Of a stretch of 45,939 nt of DNA, positions 19,237 to 26,008 are shown piece after piece. Every line of letters starts with the position of its first letter. Positions within the stretch are counted from its first letter, which is position 1. Source of the DNA: Nocardiopsis sp. MG754419. GTDB taxonomy: Bacteria; Actinomycetota; Actinomycetes; Streptosporangiales; Streptosporangiaceae. The stretch lies in assembly GCF_018207095.1 (NCBI RefSeq), contig NZ_QOCZ01000029.1, positions 1 through 45,939 on the forward strand, given 5' to 3'. The notes below the pieces were generated by a model, which saw only the letters and a list, made by a program, of their open reading frames with translations, was not told the DNA's origin and ran no database searches. The position numbers and the translations under genes were made by a program.

Positions 19237-19923
19237 GTGCACATCGTGATCATGGGGTGCGGCCGGGTGGGTTCCACTCTGGCGCACACATTGGTGGACC
19301 TGGGCCACACGGTGGCGGTGATCGACCAGGATCCGGACGCGTTCCGCCGGTTGCGCGGCTCGGTGGCCAAACACGCCGTGCGCGGTGTCGGCCACGACCG
19401 CGAGGTCCTGTTGTCGGCGGGTGTGGACCGCGCGTCGGCGTTCGCCGCGGTGAGCAACGGTGACAACTCCAACATCATCGCGGCGCGGGTGGCCCGCGAG
19501 GAGTTCGGCGTCGAGAACGTGGTCGCCCGCATCTACGACCCCCGGCGGGCCGAGGTGTACCAACGGCTCGGCATCCCGACGGTGGCGACGGTCAGCTGGA
19601 CCGCCGACTCCATCCTGCGTCGGGTGGTCCCCGGTGACGGCCGGTCGGACACCGCCCCCGAGTGGCAGGACGCCTCGGGCACCCTCGCGATGCGCGAGAT
19701 CCCCCTGCCTCAGGGGTGGGCCGGGTCGACCGTGGCCGAACTGGAGGAGACCGCTCCGCTCCGGCTGGTGTACCTGGTGCGCGAGGGGCGGATCACCCTC
19801 GCCTCCTCCGGGGAGCGGTTGGCCGAGGGCGACGTGCTGCACGTGGTCGCGCACGGCCGTGACATGGGCGAGCTGGCCGCGCGGCTGGACGGGCCGCGCG
19901 CGGACGAGACGGGGCGTGGGTGA
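19237..19923 (+). CDS. TrkA-family K+ uptake regulatory protein (first of pair)
   Basis: A 228-residue protein with an N-terminal RCK/TrkA-N Rossmann domain (MGCGRVGSTLAHTL, a dinucleotide-binding glycine pattern, then the Asp of VIDQD) and a C-terminal TrkA-C domain (about 145-220). Such proteins sense NAD(H)/ATP or c-di-AMP and gate potassium transporters. The GTG at 19237 (VHIVIMG) is used with GGGGAG ten bases upstream. The next gene is a second TrkA-like protein starting 1 nt after this stop, so they probably form a hetero-oligomeric ring (CeoB/CeoC arrangement). Confidence 0.93.
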   Translation: MHIVIMGCGRVGSTLAHTLVDLGHTVAVIDQDPDAFRRLRGSVAKHAVRGVGHDREVLLSAGVDRASAFAAVSNGDNSNIIAARVAREEFGVENVVARIYDPRRAEVYQRLGIPTVATVSWTADSILRRVVPGDGRSDTAPEWQDASGTLAMREIPLPQGWAGSTVAELEETAPLRLVYLVREGRITLASSGERLAEGDVLHVVAHGRDMGELAARLDGPRADETGRG

Positions 19924-19924
19924 C

Positions 19925-20620
19925 ATGCGGATCGCCATCGCGGGGGCCGGGAGTGTGGGCCGTTCCATCGCCACGGAGTTGGCGGGCGGCGGACACGACG
20001 TGTTGTTGATCGACCGGGACACCCGGGCGATCGGGGTGGACGACCTGCCCCAGGTGGAGTGGCTGCTCGCCGACGCCTGTGAGCTGGCCACCCTGGAGGA
20101 CGCGCGGATCGGCGACTTCGACGTGGTCATCGCCGCCAGCAGCGACGACAAGGTGAACCTGGTGGTGTCGCTGCTGGCCAAGACCGAGTTCGCGGTGGAC
20201 CGGGTCATCGCCCGGATCAACGACCCCGACAACGAGTGGTTGTTCAACGACTCCTGGGGCGTGGACCTGGCGGTCTCCCCGCCCCGCCTCATCGCCGACC
20301 TGGTGGAGGGGATGCCCGAGGAGGAGGATCTCGCCGAGGACGGCGCCCTACCGCCGTTGCCCGGCGCGGAGATCGCCGAGTCGGTTCTGCACGCGGGCAG
20401 CAGGTTCGTGGAACGCGCTGAGGGGGACCTGGTCGAGGCGCTGCCCGAGGGGGTCGCGCTGGTGGCGGTGCTGGGGCCGGGCGGGGTACGCCCGCCGGAC
20501 CCCGAGCGCACCCTGTCGGTGGGCACCACCCTGGTGTTCCTGGCCGAGCCGGACGCCCTGCGTCCGTTGGAGGAGGTCCTGGGTCCGGTCGACGAGGCCG
20601 ACCCGGCCGCACTCGAATAG
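19925..20620 (+). CDS. TrkA-family K+ uptake regulatory protein (second of pair)
   Basis: A 231-residue protein with the same two-domain plan. The Rossmann motif is IAGAGSVGRSIATEL with the acidic LLIDRD strand end, followed by conserved RCK segments (VIARINDPDN) and a TrkA-C domain. It starts at an ATG two bases after the first TrkA gene stop, so it is tightly co-transcribed and probably co-translated. No membrane Trk/Ktr or APC-type permease gene lies beside the pair here, so the partner channel must be elsewhere. Confidence 0.92.
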   Translation: MRIAIAGAGSVGRSIATELAGGGHDVLLIDRDTRAIGVDDLPQVEWLLADACELATLEDARIGDFDVVIAASSDDKVNLVVSLLAKTEFAVDRVIARINDPDNEWLFNDSWGVDLAVSPPRLIADLVEGMPEEEDLAEDGALPPLPGAEIAESVLHAGSRFVERAEGDLVEALPEGVALVAVLGPGGVRPPDPERTLSVGTTLVFLAEPDALRPLEEVLGPVDEADPAALE

Positions 20621-20647
20621 GCGCCGATCGACGCATCCCAGGGGGTG

Positions 20648-20678
20648 TTCCTCGGGCTCCGACGGAGGCCCCGAGGAA
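20648..20678. terminator. Bidirectional hairpin between TrkA pair and DUF3159
   Basis: TTCCTCGGG (20648-20656) pairs with CCCGAGGAA (20670-20678), with an inner CTCC/GGAG stem and a three-base loop. It lies in the 64-nt gap of two convergent genes. Confidence 0.75.
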
Positions 20679-20684
20679 GACCGT

Positions 20685-21449
20685 CTAGGAGCGGTCCGTG
20701 TCGGGGACGCTCGCACCGTCCGACGCGGGACGATCCTGCTCCAGGGGTGTGCGGCCGCGCGCCAGGACCCACACCATGGCGGCGAAGGCGGCCACCTGCA
20801 GGGGCCACCCCATCGCGACCTTGGAGAAGCCCAGCAGGGCGAAGGTGTCGGCCCAGCCCTGGTTGTCGGCGAGCCACAGCGGGTACTGGACCACGACGCG
20901 GATGACGCAGGGCAGCACCAGCAACCAGGTGAGACGCGACGCCAGCGTGACCACGGCGGGGTTGGCGCGCCAGGAGGTGAAGTCCTCCTTGTGTCCGATG
21001 AACGGACCGATCATCAGACCGATGGCGGGCCAGCGCACCAGGACCGAGATGCTCAGCACCACCGCGTACACGGCGTTGTAGATGACCCCGGGCAGGAAGG
21101 CGTCGGCGGCGTTGCCGCTGCGCATCGCGAACACCGCGGCGATGCCGATGCCGAACAGGCTGGTGAGGACGAACTGCACCGAGGAGCGCTGGACCAGACG
21201 GATCACGCCCAGCAGCAGCGCGGCGGCCACCCCGAGCATGATCGACAGTCGCAGGTCCGAGCCGATGATGTAGGAGACGGTGAAGGTCAGGGTGGGGACC
21301 GCCGCCTCGACCATGCCGCGTTTGCCACCGAGTGCCTCGGCGAGCTTGCTGCGGACCAGGGCCTCGACCGTGTCCTCGGTGACGACCGGTGCGTCCACCC
21401 GGTCCTCGGACCGGACCTCCTCGTCGGAGGCCCGCTGCTGATCAGTCAT
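20685..21449 (-). CDS. DUF3159 membrane protein
   Basis: A 254-residue integral membrane protein with about five to six helices between residues 45 and 235, matching the actinobacterial DUF3159 family (GMVEAAVPTLTF; FIGHKEDFTSWRANP). The ATG at 21449 (MTDQQRASDEE) has GGGAG four bases upstream. DUF3159 genes usually sit next to the TrkA pair and near DUF3710 and dut. Here the TrkA neighbour is kept, but the next conserved gene is 3 kb away, beyond a serpin, a hydrolase and a PIG-L enzyme. Function unknown. Confidence 0.9.
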   Translation of the reverse strand: MTDQQRASDEEVRSEDRVDAPVVTEDTVEALVRSKLAEALGGKRGMVEAAVPTLTFTVSYIIGSDLRLSIMLGVAAALLLGVIRLVQRSSVQFVLTSLFGIGIAAVFAMRSGNAADAFLPGVIYNAVYAVVLSISVLVRWPAIGLMIGPFIGHKEDFTSWRANPAVVTLASRLTWLLVLPCVIRVVVQYPLWLADNQGWADTFALLGFSKVAMGWPLQVAAFAAMVWVLARGRTPLEQDRPASDGASVPDTDRS

Positions 21450-21709
21450 CCCGCTCCCGCGTCCGCGTCCGTCCGTGGGCCCGCTCGGGCCACCGGCCAT
21501 GATGTTCCACCCTATGTGAGCCGTCACCGGCCGCGGACCGCGTCCCTGGTGGCCGTGGCGGTGACTCGACCACCCTCGTCCGCGTTCGTCCCGCCTTGTC
21601 GCGTGCGCCTTCTCACCTCCCCGTCGACGACCGCGGACCGTACCCCTGGCGGACCGTCGGTGGGGTTCCGTACTCTGGCGGCCCACCCGCACGCGACGAG
21701 GAGGACCGG

Positions 21710-22819
21710 TTGAGCACCATGGGAGAGGACCACCCGCCCCAGGAGGACCACGCACGTTTCGCCGCCGTCCTGGAACGACGCCTGACGGAGAAGGACTCCT
21801 CCCACCTCTGGTCCCCGTACTCGGTCGGTTCCGTCCTCACCCTGCTGGCGGAAGGGGCCGGCGGACGGACGCGGAGCGAACTCGCCGACCTGCTGGCCAC
21901 CGGCGGTGACCTGGCCGGGCACCGTGCGGCGTTGGACGCGGCGGTCCAGGCCTCCGACGGGCTGGACCTGGCGGTCCTCAACGGCCTCTACGTCCCCGCC
22001 GACCTGCCGGTCCGCGCCGACTTCGCGGACCGGGTGCGGTCCCGGGCCGGCGCCGAGGTGGACCTGGTCGACTTCCGCGGCGACCCCGAGGGGGTGCGCC
22101 GCGCGATCAACGCACGGGTCGGCGAGGTCACCCAGGGGCTGATCGACCAACTCCTCTCCCCCGGGACGGTCCACCCCGACGTGCGGATGATGCTGGTCAA
22201 CGCCCTGTGGGTGAAGATGGTCTGGCGCGACCCCTTCGAGGTGGCCCAGACCCGGGACCGCCCCTTCCACGCGCCGACCGGAACCCGTGCGGTGCCGACC
22301 ATGCACCGGACCGGTCGTATGGCGCTCGCCGACCACGGCGGATGGCGCATGCTGAGCCTGCCGGGCGAGCACGGGCTGACCCTGGACGTGTTCCTCGGCG
22401 AGGAGGAGTCGCCGGACGAGCGGACCCTGCGCGAGCTGTACCGGGCACGGCGCCACCGGCAGGTCGAGCTGGCCCTGCCCCGGTTCGCGATCGACAGCGA
22501 TATCGCCCTGCTCGGCCCGCTGGCCGACAGCGCCGTCCCGGTCCGGGCACTGGCCACCGACGACGCGGACTTCTCCGGGATCAGCGAGGAGCCGCTCAAG
22601 GTGGACGCGATCGTGCACCAGTCGGTGCTCCGGGTGGACGAGCGCGGCGCCGAGGGCGCGGCGGCCACTGCGGCGGTGATGACCATGGCCGCCGCCATCC
22701 CGCCCAAGGCCGAACGCTTCACGGTGGACCGTCCCTTCCACGTCGCCCTGCGCCGCGGTCCGGCCCTGCTGTTCACCGGGTACGTCACCGACCCCGTCGA
22801 TCCCGGCCCCGCCACCTGA
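21710..22819 (+). CDS. Serpin-family protease inhibitor
   Basis: A 369-residue serpin without a signal peptide, so probably cytoplasmic. Conserved pieces are SPYSVGSVLTLLAEGAGG near the N-terminus, LVNALWVKMVW, and the hinge/reactive-loop region VDERGAEGAAATAAVM followed by AIPPKAERF and a DRPFHVAL strand. The hinge keeps the P17 Glu, P15 Gly and small P12-P9 residues of inhibitory serpins; counting 17 residues on puts an Ala at P1. The start is taken as TTG 21710 because GAGGAGG lies five bases upstream; the ATG at 21719 is an alternative. Serpins are uncommon in bacteria. It is divergent from DUF3159. Confidence 0.9.
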   Translation: MSTMGEDHPPQEDHARFAAVLERRLTEKDSSHLWSPYSVGSVLTLLAEGAGGRTRSELADLLATGGDLAGHRAALDAAVQASDGLDLAVLNGLYVPADLPVRADFADRVRSRAGAEVDLVDFRGDPEGVRRAINARVGEVTQGLIDQLLSPGTVHPDVRMMLVNALWVKMVWRDPFEVAQTRDRPFHAPTGTRAVPTMHRTGRMALADHGGWRMLSLPGEHGLTLDVFLGEEESPDERTLRELYRARRHRQVELALPRFAIDSDIALLGPLADSAVPVRALATDDADFSGISEEPLKVDAIVHQSVLRVDERGAEGAAATAAVMTMAAAIPPKAERFTVDRPFHVALRRGPALLFTGYVTDPVDPGPAT

Positions 22820-22829
22820 TCGTCCCACC

Positions 22830-22857
22830 GACCCGCCGCCGCGCGCGGCTGCGGGTC
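22830..22857. terminator. Hairpin between serpin and hydrolase
   Basis: GACCCGC (22830-22836) pairs with GCGGGTC (22851-22857), with GC-rich inner pairing, in the 43-nt gap of two convergent genes. Confidence 0.55.
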
Positions 22858-22862
22858 GCGGG

Positions 22863-23639
22863 TCAGGGGACGAGGAAGTCGGTGGTGACGGCGGCGAGTT
22901 CCTCGTGGGCCTCGGCCGTGCTCGCCTGCGGTTCCCCGTCGCCGGACTGCTCCCCGTAGGCTCCGAACTGGGCGTGGTTCATGTCCTCGATGGTCACCAT
23001 GAGGGCGTCGGCGGGCAGCGCGGACCGGCGTTCCTCGATCTCCGCAGGCGGCAGGACCTCGTCCCGACCGCCGGCGACGGAGAGCACCCTGAGGTCCTCG
23101 CGGGCGGCCAGTTCGGCGGAGTCCACCGCGTAGGAGGCCCACAGCACCAGCCCGGTCCAGTCGGTGTCGGAGTCGCCCCCGCCCAGGTGCTGCGCGGCGA
23201 AGGCGCCGCCCATCGAATGTCCGCCCAGGTACCAGGTGTCCACGTCCGGCGCCTCGCGCACGGCGCTCTCCGCCCGGGCCTGGTCGAGCAGGGCCAGGTG
23301 GAGGCGCACGTGCGGCACCACGACCGTCACACCCGTGGCGGCCACCACCGGGGCCCAGGAGGCCACGTAGGCGTCGGGTTCCACCCGCGCCCCCGGGTAG
23401 AAGACGATCCCCGTGCCCGAGGGCTCTGCGGTCGGGGTGAGCACCACGGAGTCCTCACCCCGGGACACCTCCACCGCCGGGTCGCCCTCCGCCCGCGCCA
23501 ACGGCTCGGCCTCGGCCCGGTAGGGCGTGAGCGCCCAGCCGAGGAAGGCGAGGACGGCCACCAGCAGCAGTGCGACGACCGTGGCCGTGGCCAGGACCAG
23601 GACCCTTCCCCAGCGGAATCCGCGTCCCTCGCCCGCCAT
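22863..23639 (-). CDS. Membrane-anchored alpha/beta hydrolase
   Basis: A 258-residue protein with an N-terminal membrane helix (about residues 12-35) and an extracytoplasmic alpha/beta-hydrolase domain. The nucleophile elbow is GHSMGG; an acidic residue in GGRDEVLP and a His in NHAQFG complete a plausible triad. The cap domain is minimal. The ATG at 23639 (MAGEGRG) has GGGGAG six bases upstream; an ATG five codons earlier is also possible. It lies 33 nt downstream of the PIG-L gene on the same strand, so the two are likely co-transcribed. Substrate unknown. Confidence 0.85.
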   Translation of the reverse strand: MAGEGRGFRWGRVLVLATATVVALLLVAVLAFLGWALTPYRAEAEPLARAEGDPAVEVSRGEDSVVLTPTAEPSGTGIVFYPGARVEPDAYVASWAPVVAATGVTVVVPHVRLHLALLDQARAESAVREAPDVDTWYLGGHSMGGAFAAQHLGGGDSDTDWTGLVLWASYAVDSAELAAREDLRVLSVAGGRDEVLPPAEIEERRSALPADALMVTIEDMNHAQFGAYGEQSGDGEPQASTAEAHEELAAVTTDFLVP

Positions 23640-23672
23640 CGACCGCTCCCCCATCGACTTCCCCGTCTCTCG

Positions 23673-24416
23673 TCAGACCTCGAACACCTCGAAGGTGGTC
23701 GCCAGCGGTACCCCGGCCCGCTCCCCCGCCAGCACCGCGCTGCGGCGCAGGAAGCCCTTCTGGTCGAACCCGTCCAGAGCGGACAGGTACACCCGATGCG
23801 CGTCCAGGGAGGCGATGCCTGCGGCCAGGTTCTCCTCGCTCAGCTCCACGTGGTGGGTGGCGTCCGGCGCGGCACCGAAGGCCACCTTACGCACCCCCGA
23901 CCAGGGCTCGGTTCCCTCCACCAGCTGTTCGGTGAAGACCCACCGGTTGGCGGCGTCGCGTACCGCGTCCAACAGGGCCGGGCCGAGGACCCGGTGGTCG
24001 GCGTGGTTGAACCCGCCGTCGCCTCCGGCGAAGCGCTCGCGGAAGTTGATGGACACGATCACGTCGGGGCGGTGGTGACGGATCGCCCCGGCCAGCGCCC
24101 GGCGCAGGGGCAGACCGTACTCCAGCAGGCCGTCGGGGAAGTCGAGGAACTCCACGGTGGCCGCGCCGACGGCCTCGGCGGAGGCGTGCTGTTCGGCCAT
24201 GCGCACCGGCGCGCAGGCGCCCGGGTCGAGCGAGTCGATCCCGGCCTCGCCCTTGGTCACGAGCAGCTCGACCACGTCCTTGCCCTGCGACGTCCATCGG
24301 TGGATCGCCGAGGAGACGCCGAACTCCAGGTCGTCGGGGTGGGCCACCACCGCCAGGGCTCGCTGCCAGTCCTCCGGGAACGGCCGGGGAGTGCTGTTTC
24401 GCGTCGTCTCGTTCAT
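23673..24416 (-). CDS. PIG-L family deacetylase
   Basis: A 247-residue zinc hydrolase of the LmbE/PIG-L family with AHPDDLE (residues 25-31) and a downstream HADH metal site. Family members remove acetyl groups from N-acetylglucosamine-type sugars, as in mycothiol and bacillithiol synthesis, teicoplanin-type antibiotics or GPI precursors. Substrate specificity cannot be read here; the mycothiol enzymes MshB and Mca are relatives. The start is the ATG at 24416. A TAGTGT box ends seven bases before it on the minus strand and there is no Shine-Dalgarno, so translation may be leaderless. Confidence 0.9.
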   Translation of the reverse strand: MNETTRNSTPRPFPEDWQRALAVVAHPDDLEFGVSSAIHRWTSQGKDVVELLVTKGEAGIDSLDPGACAPVRMAEQHASAEAVGAATVEFLDFPDGLLEYGLPLRRALAGAIRHHRPDVIVSINFRERFAGGDGGFNHADHRVLGPALLDAVRDAANRWVFTEQLVEGTEPWSGVRKVAFGAAPDATHHVELSEENLAAGIASLDAHRVYLSALDGFDQKGFLRRSAVLAGERAGVPLATTFEVFEV

Positions 24417-24423
24417 GAACGAC

Positions 24424-24429
24424 ACACTA
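24424..24429 (-). promoter_or_regulatory. Probable -10 box of leaderless PIG-L transcript
   Basis: TAGTGT on the minus strand sits seven bases before the ATG at 24416. It would make the PIG-L/hydrolase pair transcriptionally independent of DUF3710, whose stop lies 58 nt upstream. Confidence 0.4.
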
Positions 24430-24474
24430 CGGAGAACACGCACCCCCGGAGCCGTGGCCCCCGGAACCGTGGCG

Positions 24475-25311
24475 TCAGGCCTCGACGGGACCGCCGCCGG
24501 GGCCGGGCGCCGACCCGTTGGGCGAACTTCCGGCGTTGCCGGTCTGGGCGGCCTGCTGCGCGGCGCGCTGACGGGCCGCGGTGGCCATCTGTTCCTGGAT
24601 CTCCTTGGGCACGGTGATCGGCAGCAGCTCGTTGGGGGGCACGGGCTGGTCACCGCGCACCACGACGATGTTCGAGAACACCTGCTCGATCTCCGACATG
24701 ACCTCGGGCTTGGAGGCGCCCTCGCCGCGGATGACCCCGCGCAGGACCCAGCGCGGCCCGTCCACTCCGATGAACCGCACCCGCTGGCCCAGCTGACGGC
24801 CGTCCTCGGTCGTCTTGCCCTTGATCGGGATGACCGCCTGCAGCTCGGGGCCGAAGGTCCCCTCGTGGTCCTCGACCTTGCCGCCCTGCTGCGTGACCTG
24901 CTCGCGCAGCTCCTCGCGCATCTCGGCCCACAGCCCGGAGGACTTGGGCGCGGCGAAGGGCTGCACCTGCAGCGCGGTCTTGCCGCGCACCAGGGTCACG
25001 CCGATGATCTTCTGCTTCTTCTGACGGTCCTGGGCGACGTTCACCTGGATCTCGGTGCCCTGCGCCATCGGCAGAAGCATGCTGCCGAGGTCCATCCGCT
25101 TGGCCTCGGGAGCGTCCTCGGTGGAGTCCCAGGGGCCGGTGGCCCGGTGGCGGTCCTCGCCCTTGGGCGGCTGCGCGGAGGGACGCTCCGGCTCCACCTC
25201 GTTGTCGAACGAGACCGCGCCGGCGGCTCCGCGACGTTCCTGCGTGCGGGCCTGCTCCTGCGCGGCTCTCTCGGTCTCCTGGTCCCGCTTCTTACGGCGG
25301 CGTCCGAACAC
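24475..25311 (-). CDS. DUF3710 domain protein
   Basis: A 278-residue soluble protein of the actinobacterial DUF3710 family. A basic N-terminus (VFGRRRKKRDQET) leads into a charged linker. The conserved domain spans about 70-230 (MDLGSMLLP; LQVQPFAAPKSSGLW; RVRFIGVDGPRWVLRG), and a Gln/Ala/Gly/Pro-rich tail follows. The GTG at 25311 is chosen since it begins the family-typical FGRRRKK sequence and AGAGGTG lies five bases upstream. It follows dut by 57 nt, the usual actinobacterial order. Molecular function is not known. Confidence 0.92.
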   Translation of the reverse strand: MFGRRRKKRDQETERAAQEQARTQERRGAAGAVSFDNEVEPERPSAQPPKGEDRHRATGPWDSTEDAPEAKRMDLGSMLLPMAQGTEIQVNVAQDRQKKQKIIGVTLVRGKTALQVQPFAAPKSSGLWAEMREELREQVTQQGGKVEDHEGTFGPELQAVIPIKGKTTEDGRQLGQRVRFIGVDGPRWVLRGVIRGEGASKPEVMSEIEQVFSNIVVVRGDQPVPPNELLPITVPKEIQEQMATAARQRAAQQAAQTGNAGSSPNGSAPGPGGGPVEA

Positions 25312-25368
25312 GCCTTCACCTCTTCGCTTCTTGGTGGGTCCCGGGATCACACCGGGGAGTCGGGGATG

Positions 25369-25845
25369 TCATGGCCGTGCGGCATGGCCCCCGGTCGAAC
25401 CGAAACCACCCGATCCCCGCACCGAGTCCGGCAAGGTGTCCGCCTCGACGAACTCCGCCCGTTCCACGCGTTGGATCACCAGCTGGGCGATCCGGTCACC
25501 GCGCGACAGTTCCACGGGGGTGCGGGCGTCGGTGTTGAGCAGGGTCACCCTGATCTCGCCCCGATATCCCGCGTCCACGGTCCCGGGCGCGTTGACGATC
25601 GTCAGTCCGCACCGGGCGGCCAGCCCGGAACGGGGGTGCACGAAGGCCGCGTACCCGTCGGGCAGGGCGATCGCCAGGCCCGTGGGCACGGTGACGCGCT
25701 CACCGGGGGCGAGGACGACGTCCGTGGCGGTGTACAGGTCGGCGCCCGCGTCACCGGGGTGGGCGTAGGTGGGCAGAGGCAGACCGGGGTCCAAACGGCT
25801 GACCGTGACGGACACCCGGGTGCCTTCCAGGGATGAGGTACTCAC
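25369..25845 (-). CDS. dut: dUTP diphosphatase
   Basis: A 158-residue trimeric-type dUTPase that hydrolyses dUTP to dUMP and keeps uracil out of DNA. All five family motifs are visible: [40 protein letters not shown] and the C-terminal P-loop-like GSGGFGSTG. Length is normal. The start is a GTG at 25845 (VSTSSLEG) with a weak ribosome site. DUF3710 follows in the same direction 57 nt later, and the valyl-tRNA synthetase gene lies upstream, separated by a strong hairpin. Confidence 0.97.
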   Translation of the reverse strand: MSTSSLEGTRVSVTVSRLDPGLPLPTYAHPGDAGADLYTATDVVLAPGERVTVPTGLAIALPDGYAAFVHPRSGLAARCGLTIVNAPGTVDAGYRGEIRVTLLNTDARTPVELSRGDRIAQLVIQRVERAEFVEADTLPDSVRGSGGFGSTGGHAARP

Positions 25846-25944
25846 ATCTGCCGAGCCTATCGTTCCCCGGGCGTTGCCCGGGTGGCCGAACGGGCCGGGG
25901 CGACCGGCGCGGGGAGGGCCCGGAGGGCGTGGTGTCGCACGCGC

Positions 25945-25986
25945 GGGCGGGGCGGCCCGGGACGTGCTCCCGGTACCGCCCCGCCC
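25945..25986 (-). terminator. Terminator of valS
   Basis: An 11-bp perfect stem, GGGCGGGGCGG (25945-25955) with CCGCCCCGCCC (25976-25986), directly after the valS stop on the minus strand. Confidence 0.75.
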
Positions 25987-26008
25987 TCACGCGTTCTCGC
26001 CGAGGTCG

